Assembly (NCBI GenBank): GCA_021778375.1
Contig: JAJYCM010000182.1
Location: forward strand, 1 to 5,684
Length of the DNA stretch: 5,684 nt
Direction: 5' to 3'
DNA from: Bacteroidota bacterium
Lineage (GTDB): Bacteria > Bacteroidota > Ignavibacteria > Ignavibacteriales > Ignavibacteriaceae
Part shown: positions 1 to 5,684 of the stretch, in pieces
How the letters are laid out: each line of letters starts with the position of its first letter
Position numbering within the stretch: position 1 is the first letter of the stretch
Made by a program: the position numbers and the translations under genes
The notes under the pieces: model-generated
Told to the model about the DNA's origin: nothing
The model's input: the letters and a program-made list of their open reading frames with translations, nothing else
The model's database searches: none

Positions 1-33
1 GAGTTTAGCGGTGACGTTAAATTGAATAAGTAA
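1..33 (+). CDS. Possible 3' end of an upstream gene (partial)
   Basis: Reading from base 1, frame 1 is open for ten codons (EFSGDVKLNK) and stops at TAA 31-33. The other two plus frames stop within these bases. Base composition is more balanced for about the first 18 bases and becomes strongly AT-rich around the stop, as at the edge of a coding region. The minus strand is also open here, so ten codons cannot prove a gene. No product can be named. If real, the upstream gene points the same way as gcvP and ends 129 bases before it. Confidence 0.3.
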   Translation, partial: EFSGDVKLNK

Positions 34-38
34 TTTTA

Positions 39-68
39 TTGGTTAATGTTTCTTTTCTTCTAAATTTC
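39..68 (+). promoter_or_regulatory. Candidate Bacteroidota-type promoter for gcvP
   Basis: TTG at 39-41 is followed 19 bases later by TAAATTTC at 61-68. This matches seven of eight positions of the TAnnTTTG -7 element described for Bacteroidota primary sigma factors, at the usual spacing from the TTG -33 element. Transcription would start near 75 and give a leader of about 90 bases. The region is so AT-rich that a chance match is quite possible. A second -7-like TAAATTTT at 91-98 has no TTG at the right distance. Confidence 0.3.
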
Positions 69-121
69 TTACCACAATAAAAAGTTCAAATAAATTTTAT
101 AGGTGGAAAACTTTATTTATT

Positions 122-135
122 TTTACATATGTAAA
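122..135. repeat. Perfect 14-bp palindrome upstream of gcvP, possible operator
   Basis: TTTACATATGTAAA is identical to its reverse complement. It ends 27 bases before the gcvP start. Perfect palindromes of this size, one helical turn and a half long, are typical of sites for dimeric helix-turn-helix regulators. It has no loop, so it is unlikely to act as an RNA hairpin. If the candidate promoter at 39-68 is used, the site would sit inside the leader as a roadblock; otherwise it could overlap a closer promoter. No regulator can be named from the sequence. Confidence 0.35.
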
Positions 136-162
136 TCAAACAATTAAATAAGAAATAAAATT

Positions 163-3081
163 ATGAAATTATTTTCCCATCCAGATGAATTTGTAAAGCG
201 CCATGTAGGTCCTTCCGATCTTGAATTAGATGCAATGCTCCAAGCTACGGGAGTTCAATCATTAGATCAGTTAATCGATGAAACAATTCCAGAGCAAATC
301 AGACTTAAAAATTCATTGCGGCTTGATGCGCCTATATCGGAGTATGAACTTTTAAATAAACTTAAAATAGTTTCTAAAAAGAATAAAGTTTTTAAGTCTT
401 ATATTGGACTTGGATATTATCCTGCAATTACGCCTGAAGTAATAAAAAGAAATATTCTTGAAAATCCAGGTTGGTACACACAATATACGCCTTACCAGGC
501 GGAAATATCACAGGGAAGATTAGAAGCCTTACTGAATTTTCAAACGATGGTTAATGATCTGACCGGTATGAAAATAGCAAATGCCTCTCTTTTAGATGAA
601 GGAACTTCTGCTGCTGAAGCAATGATAATGTTCCATTCACTCAGAAATAAAACAAACGCTAATAAGTTTTTCGTGTCGAATGAATGCTTCCCTCAGACTA
701 TTGATGTACTAAAAACACGATCAAATCCTTTAGGAATAGAGCTTGTTATCGGTGATCATCAAAAGATTGAACTTAGTGATGAGTTTTTCGGAATCTTAGT
801 TCAATATCCTTCGGCAGTTGGCGAAATATATGATTACCGTGAATTATTTAAGAAAGCTAAAGAGGAAAATATTTTTGCTGTTGTAGCTGCAGATATTCTA
901 AGTCTTGCTTTGTTAACGCCTCCCGGGGAATTTGGGGCAGATGCAGTTGTAGGCAGTACCCAGCGCTTTGGAATCCCAATGGGGTTCGGCGGTCCCCATG
1001 CAGCCTATTTTGCAACTAAAGATGAATTTAAAAGACAAATTCCGGGAAGAATAATCGGCGTATCCGTTGACTCGAATGGAAACCGGGCTTTGAGAATGGC
1101 GCTTCAAACAAGGGAGCAGCATATTCGCAGGGAAAAAGCTACGAGCAATATCTGCACTTCGCAAGTTCTGCTTGCTATAATGGCTTCAATGTATGCTGTT
1201 TATCATGGCCCAAATGTGCTAAGAAAAATTGCAGAAAGGATTCATCTGCTAGCCAAAATTTTAGAATCAGCCCTTTCTGATTTGGGATTTGTTCAATCTA
1301 ATAAGTTTTTCTTCGATACTCTTAATATTATTTTATTGCCGAGCGAACTTGATAAACTAAATATCTTAAGACAGCTTGCTGAAGCAAAAGGAATAAACTT
1401 TTATTACACCCCTAATTCAATCCAAATTTCATTGAGCGAAATTTCCAGCTATGATGATGTTCTTGAAATTATCGAGATATTGTCTTCTGCAAAGAATAAA
1501 AACTTTGATTTAATCAAAACGGAAGTGCTTGCCCGAAACGTTAAAATAAAATTTCCTTATTATCTTGCAAGGACAAGCGAATATCTGCAGCATCCGGTTT
1601 TTAATTCATATCATTCCGAAACCGAAATGCTAAGATATATGAAAAGCCTTGAGGATAAAGATTTATCTCTTACTCATTCAATGATTCCTCTTGGCTCATG
1701 CACCATGAAATTAAATGCCACCGTTGAAATGGTGCCGGTAACTTGGTCTGAATTTTCCGATATCCATCCGTTTGCTCCACTTAATCAAGCGAGGGGTTAT
1801 TTAGAATTATTCAAAGAACTTGAAAATGATCTTGCGGAGATTACAGGTTTTTCTGCTATCTCGCTTCAACCAAATTCAGGAGCACAGGGTGAGTATTCCG
1901 GTCTAATGGTAATACGAGAATACCATAAAAGCCGCGATGACAAAAAACGGAATATTACTTTAATTCCATCATCGGCTCATGGAACAAATCCGGCGAGCGC
2001 TGTAATGGCAGGGATGAAAGTGGTTGTGGTTAATTGTGATGATAACGGGAACGTTGACCTTTCAGATTTAAAGAAGAAAGCAGAACTTCACAAAGAAAAT
2101 CTTGCCGCTTTAATGATTACTTATCCATCAACTCATGGTGTTTTTGAAGAAGATATTCAAGAAATCTGTAAGATTATCCATGACAACGGCGGACAAGTAT
2201 ACATGGATGGGGCTAACATGAACGCGCAAGTTGGGCTAACAAGCCCTGCTATGATCGGCGCAGATGTATGCCACCTAAATTTGCATAAAACGTTTTGTAT
2301 ACCTCATGGTGGTGGAGGACCGGGTGTTGGCCCAATCGGAGTTGCTTCTCACTTGGTTTCGTTTTTGCCGTCTCATTCGGTTGTAAATGTTGAACCTGAG
2401 AGAAATCTTTCTTCCGGAGGAAAGGGAATTACTGCAGTTGCTTCCGCTCCATGGGGAAGCGCTGGAATTCTTGTCGTCTCTTATGCATACATAAAAATGA
2501 TGGGTGCTGAGGGTTTAGCAAGCGCGACTAAGTTTGCAATTTTAAATGCGAACTATATTAAAGCAAGATTAGAAAATCATTTTAAAGTTTTGTACACAGG
2601 GAAAAAGTCCAGAGTTGCTCATGAATTAATTTTTGATATGAGAAACTTTAAAATAAGCGCTCATATAGAGGTCGAAGATATTGCAAAAAGATTAATGGAT
2701 TACGGCTATCATGCACCTACGGTTTCTTTTCCTGTTGCCGGTACGCTTATGATTGAGCCGACAGAAAGCGAATCAAAAAGAGAATTAGACCGTTTTTGCG
2801 ATGCTTTGATTTCAATTCGCCAAGAAATTAATGAAGTAGAAATAGGGATAGCGGATGCAAATGATAATGTTCTTAAAAATTCTCCCCATACACTTAGCAG
2901 CGTGGTTACGAGTAATTGGAACCATACTTATTTGAGAGAGAAAGCCGCGTTTCCGAAGGAATGGATTAAGCAGAATAAATTCTGGCCTTCTGTGGCAAGA
3001 GTAAATAATGCTTATGGCGATAGGAATTTGGTTTGCAGTTGTAATCCTATTTCAGATTATATTGAAGAAACTATTTCATAA
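163..3081 (+). CDS. gcvP: Glycine dehydrogenase (decarboxylating), P protein of the glycine cleavage system
   Basis: This is the PLP-dependent P protein. It decarboxylates glycine and passes the aminomethyl group to the lipoyl arm of GcvH in the cytoplasm, feeding one-carbon units to tetrahydrofolate through GcvT. At 972 residues it is the full-length single-chain form, with two homologous aminotransferase-like halves. The N-terminal half starts with RHVGP (13-17), then carries YTPYQAEISQGR (108-119) and STQRFGIPMGFGGPHA (265-280). The C-terminal half holds GSCTMKLN (511-518), SSAHGTNPASA (603-613) and DGANMNAQVG (682-691). The PLP lysine is K709 in NLHKT (706-710), followed by the glycine-rich PHGGGGPG (714-721). 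No expected motif is missing and there is no frameshift. ATG 163 puts RHVGP at the position usual for the family. No Shine-Dalgarno sequence precedes it. gcvT, gcvH and lpd are not in this window, so the gene stands apart from its partners here. Confidence 0.97.
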   Translation: MKLFSHPDEFVKRHVGPSDLELDAMLQATGVQSLDQLIDETIPEQIRLKNSLRLDAPISEYELLNKLKIVSKKNKVFKSYIGLGYYPAITPEVIKRNILENPGWYTQYTPYQAEISQGRLEALLNFQTMVNDLTGMKIANASLLDEGTSAAEAMIMFHSLRNKTNANKFFVSNECFPQTIDVLKTRSNPLGIELVIGDHQKIELSDEFFGILVQYPSAVGEIYDYRELFKKAKEENIFAVVAADILSLALLTPPGEFGADAVVGSTQRFGIPMGFGGPHAAYFATKDEFKRQIPGRIIGVSVDSNGNRALRMALQTREQHIRREKATSNICTSQVLLAIMASMYAVYHGPNVLRKIAERIHLLAKILESALSDLGFVQSNKFFFDTLNIILLPSELDKLNILRQLAEAKGINFYYTPNSIQISLSEISSYDDVLEIIEILSSAKNKNFDLIKTEVLARNVKIKFPYYLARTSEYLQHPVFNSYHSETEMLRYMKSLEDKDLSLTHSMIPLGSCTMKLNATVEMVPVTWSEFSDIHPFAPLNQARGYLELFKELENDLAEITGFSAISLQPNSGAQGEYSGLMVIREYHKSRDDKKRNITLIPSSAHGTNPASAVMAGMKVVVVNCDDNGNVDLSDLKKKAELHKENLAALMITYPSTHGVFEEDIQEICKIIHDNGGQVYMDGANMNAQVGLTSPAMIGADVCHLNLHKTFCIPHGGGGPGVGPIGVASHLVSFLPSHSVVNVEPERNLSSGGKGITAVASAPWGSAGILVVSYAYIKMMGAEGLASATKFAILNANYIKARLENHFKVLYTGKKSRVAHELIFDMRNFKISAHIEVEDIAKRLMDYGYHAPTVSFPVAGTLMIEPTESESKRELDRFCDALISIRQEINEVEIGIADANDNVLKNSPHTLSSVVTSNWNHTYLREKAAFPKEWIKQNKFWPSVARVNNAYGDRNLVCSCNPISDYIEETIS

Positions 3082-3307
3082 AATATTTAGCTAATCACTC
3101 AATTTACGCAGGCAATTACTAATGAAATAGTAGTCGATTATATAAAATCTCCAAGTTTTTTATTTTGTAAATATTAAAAGGACTTTTTTCATTAATAATT
3201 GAAATATATCTTAGATAAACTTTTTCAATGAAACCTTGGAGGTTTCGCATAAAGAAAGAATAGTTCTCTTTTTATTGTTTTCCATTATTTAATACCAACT
3301 TTCGTGC
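3082..3307. other. 226-base AT-rich gap between gcvP and the Omp85 gene
   Basis: I see no gene or structured RNA here and no strong intrinsic terminator for gcvP. An imperfect -7-like box (TTATTTTG, 3160-3167) lacks a matching upstream TTG. Two weak hairpins lie near the downstream end and are listed separately. The gap is long enough to hold the promoter of the Omp85-rsmE pair, so those genes are probably transcribed separately from gcvP, but no promoter can be assigned. Confidence 0.5.
3229..3273 (+). terminator. Two adjacent weak hairpins, possible terminator or leader structure
   Basis: The first hairpin pairs GAAACC (3230-3235) with GGTTTC (3241-3246) around a five-base loop, with a possible extra T-G pair outside. 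It is not followed by a T-run. Directly after it, AAAGAAAGAA (3251-3260) can pair with TTCTCTTTTT (3264-3273) around a TAG triplet, with one A/C mismatch and one G-T pair, and ends in five T residues. Together they could be a weak terminator for gcvP or part of the 5' leader of the Omp85 gene 35 bases downstream. The second stem is nearly all A-T, so either role is tentative. Confidence 0.25.
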
Positions 3308-4639
3308 ATGTCAAAATATTTTCTTTTTACATTTTTCTTAATTTTTACATTGTCAAAGGTTTTTCCACAGAAGGAAGATTCTGTCGTTTACTCAGGTAAT
3401 TACTCCATCAAAGTTGATTCTATAATTATTAGCGGAAATAAAATAACCGATTATGATGTAATTAAACGAGAAATGACTTTCACCGTGGGTGATACTATTA
3501 CTCCCAAAATTGTTTCATTTAATATGGAAAGGATTTTCAGTCTTGGAATATTCACCAAAGTCTCCTTAATCCCAGTGCTTAAAGATTCAATTAATATTCT
3601 TTATATCCAGGTGAATGAGAGTTGGTACATCTATCCGATTCCATTTGCGGAATTAGTGGATAGAGATTGGAAAAAAATTTCATATGGGATGTATCTTTTC
3701 GTCCGAAATTTTAGAGGTGAGGATGAAACATTATTTGCAAAGGCAGCTTTCGGCTACAACCCATCCGTAGATATTTCCTATGATCGCCCTTATTTATTTA
3801 GAGCACAAAATATATTTTTCAATGCACAATTTACTTTTCAGAATGCCGTAAATAAAAGCGAGTATGCCAAGCAGCTTTATGGTAAAGATTTCAATCAGAA
3901 GTTTATTGAAGGGCAGATTAGTTTTGCAAAAAGAATAAATTTATATAATAAAATTTCTGTCAACATTGGTTTTGATTATATCGACAATCCGGTATTTATA
4001 AAGGGTATTTCAGCATCCAATCAGCGAATCGATCGCCAATTCTCGCTTGGCGCAGGATATGAGCTCGATACTCGTGATTTATCCCAATTCCCATCAACCG
4101 GGATTTATGCACTCGCAGATTGTTCCCTCAAAGGTCTTGGAGAAGAGGGAATAAATTATCAGATAATTGATATCGATTTAAGAACTTATAAGACTGAATT
4201 TCAAAAAGTTATCTTAAAATGGCGCTTTGCCAGCAGGCTTACATTCGGAAAGCTTGTCCCTTATCATGATTTTTCTTTCTTCGGTTATAGCCAAAGAATT
4301 CGCGGTTATTTTAACCAGGAACAGGAGGGAAACGACTCTTATTTTACATCATTTGAAATGAACTACCCTATAATAAGAGATATTAATATGAACCTGAATT
4401 TTATTCCGGTTGTACCAAAATCATTACTCTCCTACCGATTTGGTATTTATTTCGAGCTTTTTGCCGATGCAGGCGCAATAAGAATGGAAGGACAAAACCT
4501 GAGCATTAACGATTTTAACCCCGGTTACGGCGGAGGTTTGACTTTTTTGTTTTTACCTTATAATATCTTAAGATTGGAATATGCTTTCAACCCTTATCAC
4601 CATTCGGAGATGATTGTAGATATTGGAATATCTTTCTAA
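3308..4639 (+). CDS. Single-POTRA Omp85/D15 (BamA/TamA-like) outer-membrane protein
   Basis: The 443-residue protein begins with a Lys-containing start and a hydrophobic stretch (about 4-18), followed by FPQ (19-21) and polar residues. This looks like a Sec signal peptide. Residues about 32-104 fit one POTRA domain (VDSIIISGNKIT, then a second helix and IFTKVSLIPV). The rest, about 105-443, fits a 16-strand Omp85 barrel. It has YDRPYLF (158-164), DTRDLSQFPSTGIY (254-267), the loop-6 lid motif IRGY (331-334) and a terminal strand ending in Phe. Omp85 proteins insert or translocate proteins at the outer membrane. BamA usually has five POTRA domains and about 800 residues, so this is not the main BamA; its substrate is unknown. 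ATG 3308 is the only ATG between the in-frame stop at 3290-3292 and the signal peptide. The end overlaps rsmE by 17 bases. Confidence 0.87.
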   Translation: MSKYFLFTFFLIFTLSKVFPQKEDSVVYSGNYSIKVDSIIISGNKITDYDVIKREMTFTVGDTITPKIVSFNMERIFSLGIFTKVSLIPVLKDSINILYIQVNESWYIYPIPFAELVDRDWKKISYGMYLFVRNFRGEDETLFAKAAFGYNPSVDISYDRPYLFRAQNIFFNAQFTFQNAVNKSEYAKQLYGKDFNQKFIEGQISFAKRINLYNKISVNIGFDYIDNPVFIKGISASNQRIDRQFSLGAGYELDTRDLSQFPSTGIYALADCSLKGLGEEGINYQIIDIDLRTYKTEFQKVILKWRFASRLTFGKLVPYHDFSFFGYSQRIRGYFNQEQEGNDSYFTSFEMNYPIIRDINMNLNFIPVVPKSLLSYRFGIYFELFADAGAIRMEGQNLSINDFNPGYGGGLTFLFLPYNILRLEYAFNPYHHSEMIVDIGISF

Positions 4640-5315
4640 CATAGAACTTTATTTCTCTTCACCTAATAATATTTTCCGGGAGAAAATAAAAATTGAGGGT
4701 GAAGAGTTTAAGCATATTACAAAAGTAATGCGCCACACTGAGGGTGAGGAAGTATTCGTATCAGACGGCTGCGGGAAAATATTTAGGACTAAGATATCTA
4801 AAGTTGATTTATCTTCTGTGGAACTGAATATCGAACACATTTATCGTTACGAAAACCAGCTTGCTAATATTTTCTTTTGCATAGCAAGACTTAAAAATCC
4901 TGAACGGTTTGAATTTATTTTAGAAAAATGTACCGAGTTTGGCATTACTAATTTTATTATATATGATGCAGACCGAGCAATATCCAAAGGAAATAAGATT
5001 GAGAGATGGAACAAGATTCTTCTTTCAGCAATGAAACAATCGCTTCGCAGTTTCTTACCAAAAATTTCCTTTGAAACATCAATTGCAGAAATTAAGAATA
5101 AACCGGGAATAAAATTCATATTTGAACAAAATTCCAATCAACAATTTGAAGGAATAAAAACGGATTCAACTAGCAATTGTTACTTTATTTTCGGGCCTGA
5201 AGGCGGATTATCAGAAAGGGAATTAGGTTTGTTTGAAGATTTTGAAAAATATAAGATAGCTGAAAACCGGCTAAGGTCTGAAACAGCTATTATCAAATGT
5301 GCAGCTCTTCTTTGA
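4623..5315 (+). CDS. rsmE: 16S rRNA (uracil1498-N3)-methyltransferase RsmE
   Basis: RsmE is a SPOUT-class enzyme that uses S-adenosylmethionine to methylate N3 of U1498 in 16S rRNA of the small subunit. The N-terminal PUA-like RNA-binding domain spans about 8-75 (HITKVMRHTEGEEVFVSDG, 31-49). The knotted catalytic domain follows, with ILEKCTEFGI (99-108), RWNKILLSAMKQS (128-140), the AdoMet-binding loop FGPEGGLSERE (190-200) and RLRSETA (216-222). At 230 residues it is near normal; the last helix is a little shorter than in E. coli. The start needs care. The frame is closed by TAG 4617-4619, and TTG 4623 is the first usual start codon, placing the start 17 bases inside the Omp85 gene. Family alignment would instead put the first residue near Ile7 (ATA 4641), just after the Omp85 stop. 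The overlap suggests translational coupling. Confidence 0.95.
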   Translation: MEYLSNIELYFSSPNNIFREKIKIEGEEFKHITKVMRHTEGEEVFVSDGCGKIFRTKISKVDLSSVELNIEHIYRYENQLANIFFCIARLKNPERFEFILEKCTEFGITNFIIYDADRAISKGNKIERWNKILLSAMKQSLRSFLPKISFETSIAEIKNKPGIKFIFEQNSNQQFEGIKTDSTSNCYFIFGPEGGLSERELGLFEDFEKYKIAENRLRSETAIIKCAALL

Positions 5316-5321
5316 AATAAT

Positions 5322-5477
5322 TTATTGTGAATTAGATTTTGCTATCCGAAAAAGATTTATAATTAGAAGGACCATTGCAATTATTAGAATTATATGGGGG
5401 AAAACTCCGGTAGAAATTTTAAAAACAATCTCCACTAACCATAACAAAAATAATATAAGCGTTACAGCCCAAAGCAT
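5322..5477 (-). CDS. Small two-helix membrane protein, lmo0937/DUF5670-like
   Basis: From ATG 5477-5475 this encodes 51 residues with two hydrophobic helices (about 2-19 and 25-43), a short turn KISTG (20-24), and a basic polar tail (RIAKSNSQ). The pattern MLW...LLWLV, then a Gly-x-Phe-x-His-Ile turn leading into LIIA and LINLFR, resembles the lmo0937-family small membrane proteins, which are about 50 residues long and usually begin Met-Leu. That is why I chose this start. An upstream ATG (5501-5499) or TTG (5507-5505) would add 8 or 10 mostly polar residues. The family's function is not established; I assign none beyond insertion in the cytoplasmic membrane. It lies tail to tail with rsmE, 6 bases apart. 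It is separated from the outer-membrane protein gene behind it by a strong terminator, so it should have its own promoter. Confidence 0.68.
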   Translation of the reverse strand: MLWAVTLILFLLWLVEIVFKISTGVFPHIILIIAMVLLIINLFRIAKSNSQ

Positions 5478-5504
5478 CAAAGGTCCATCTAATTTTTTCA
5501 TATA

Positions 5505-5512
5505 CAAAATTA
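5505..5512 (-). promoter_or_regulatory. Possible -7 promoter element for the small membrane protein
   Basis: On the minus strand, TAATTTTG (5512 to 5505) matches all defined positions of the Bacteroidota TAnnTTTG element. Transcription would begin near 5499, which leaves about 20 bases before ATG 5477 and would exclude the upstream TTG start. No TTG is found at the expected -33 distance (the bases there read TTT). The stretch is very AT-rich, so this is a weak call. Confidence 0.27.
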
Positions 5513-5583
5513 TTATAATTGAAAAAATAAATCGTGCACAGAGTCACAGTACTAGCTATATATCAAATGCTTTAAGAGGCAAT

Positions 5584-5617
5584 AAAAAAGCCTTTAGATT
5601 TCTCTAAAGGCTTTTTT
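5584..5617. terminator. Bidirectional intrinsic terminator
   Basis: A perfect 15-bp inverted repeat pairs AAAAAAGCCTTTAGA (5584-5598) with TCTAAAGGCTTTTTT (5603-5617) around the four-base loop TTTC. Six A residues at the left and six T residues at the right give a U-run in either direction. On the minus strand it lies 23 bases after the stop of the outer-membrane protein gene. On the plus strand it is the first strong stop signal after rsmE, about 270 bases downstream. Confidence 0.92.
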
Positions 5618-5640
5618 AGAAGATACAATACTAACTAAAT

Positions 5641-5684
5641 TTAGAAAGTATATCTTACACCAAGCTGCATTGTCCAGCGTGAGG
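5641..5684 (-). CDS. C-terminus of an outer-membrane beta-barrel protein (partial)
   Basis: The minus strand reads SRWTMQLGVRYTF and then TAA (5643-5641); the rest lies beyond the right edge. Alternating hydrophobic residues, the Met-Gln-Leu-Gly-Val-Arg-Tyr pattern and a terminal Phe are the signature of the last beta-strand of Gram-negative outer-membrane proteins, recognised by the BAM complex. The pattern is common in TonB-dependent-receptor-like (Oar-type) proteins of Bacteroidota and relatives, but 13 residues cannot fix the family. A strong terminator follows 23 bases after the stop, which supports a real gene end here. Confidence 0.75.
   Translation of the reverse strand, partial: SRWTMQLGVRYTF

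Noticed and set aside
80..114. Inverted repeat AAAGTT...AACTTT in the gcvP leader
   Set aside because: There are only six A/T-rich pairs around a loop of more than 20 bases, which is expected by chance at this composition.
34..162. Glycine riboswitch ahead of gcvP
   Set aside because: Glycine riboswitches often precede gcv genes, but this leader is too AT-rich and lacks the conserved GC-paired stems. No aptamer-like structure could be drawn.
913..1164. Open frame of 83 codons on the minus strand inside gcvP
   Set aside because: It lies wholly antisense to a well-conserved part of gcvP, including the QRFGIPMGFGGPHA region, and its translation resembles no family.
3228..3263. Eleven-codon ATG frame (MKPWRFRIKKE) in the gap before the Omp85 gene
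   Set aside because: There is no start signal or regulatory amino-acid run, and it overlaps the weak hairpins. Chance is the simplest explanation.
4649..5137. Two minus-strand open frames (4649-4840 and 4847-5137) inside rsmE
   Set aside because: Both are antisense to clear rsmE coding sequence and have no recognisable features.
5316..5345. Terminator directly after rsmE
   Set aside because: Only a five-pair A/T stem (TAATT/AATTA) can be formed and it lacks a proper U-run. It is not credible as an intrinsic terminator.
5299..5607. Plus-strand open frame of 102 codons from GTG 5299
   Set aside because: It starts inside the end of rsmE, runs antisense through the small membrane gene and into the terminator hairpin, and looks like translated low-complexity AT-rich DNA.

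Overview
The window is an AT-rich stretch of bacterial chromosome, most consistent with the Bacteroidota/Ignavibacteria side of the tree. Four things suggest this. The intergenic regions are A/T-dominated. The starts lack Shine-Dalgarno sequences. An Omp85-family outer-membrane protein has a signal peptide ending near a Phe-Pro-Gln. The last codons at the right edge encode the aromatic-ended terminal beta-strand of another outer-membrane protein. The taxon is inferred from style, not from a marker gene.

Layout, left to right: (1) bases 1-33 may be the last ten codons of an upstream gene. (2) A 130-base AT-rich leader holds a plausible Bacteroidota-type promoter and a perfect 14-bp palindrome. 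(3) gcvP (163-3081) encodes full-length single-chain glycine decarboxylase. (4) A 226-base gap without a convincing gene carries two weak hairpins. (5) A single-POTRA Omp85/D15 outer-membrane protein (3308-4639) overlaps (6) rsmE (4623-5315), the 16S rRNA m3U1498 methyltransferase, so these two look like a translationally coupled pair. (7) A 51-residue two-helix membrane protein resembling the lmo0937/DUF5670 family lies on the minus strand (5322-5477), tail to tail with rsmE and only 6 bases away. (8) A perfect 15-bp A/T-flanked hairpin (5584-5617) can terminate transcription in both directions. (9) The C-terminal 13 codons of a minus-strand outer-membrane beta-barrel protein run off the right edge.

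Functionally this is mostly ordinary housekeeping: one-carbon/glycine metabolism, outer-membrane biogenesis or transport, and ribosome modification. The genes do not form a single pathway. gcvP has no gcvT or gcvH beside it here. I do not see an undescribed system, mobile element, CRISPR array or RNA gene. The points most worth a second look are the unusual start and overlap of rsmE, the convergent small membrane gene likely to be covered by antisense read-through, the one-POTRA Omp85 protein, and the palindrome in front of gcvP.
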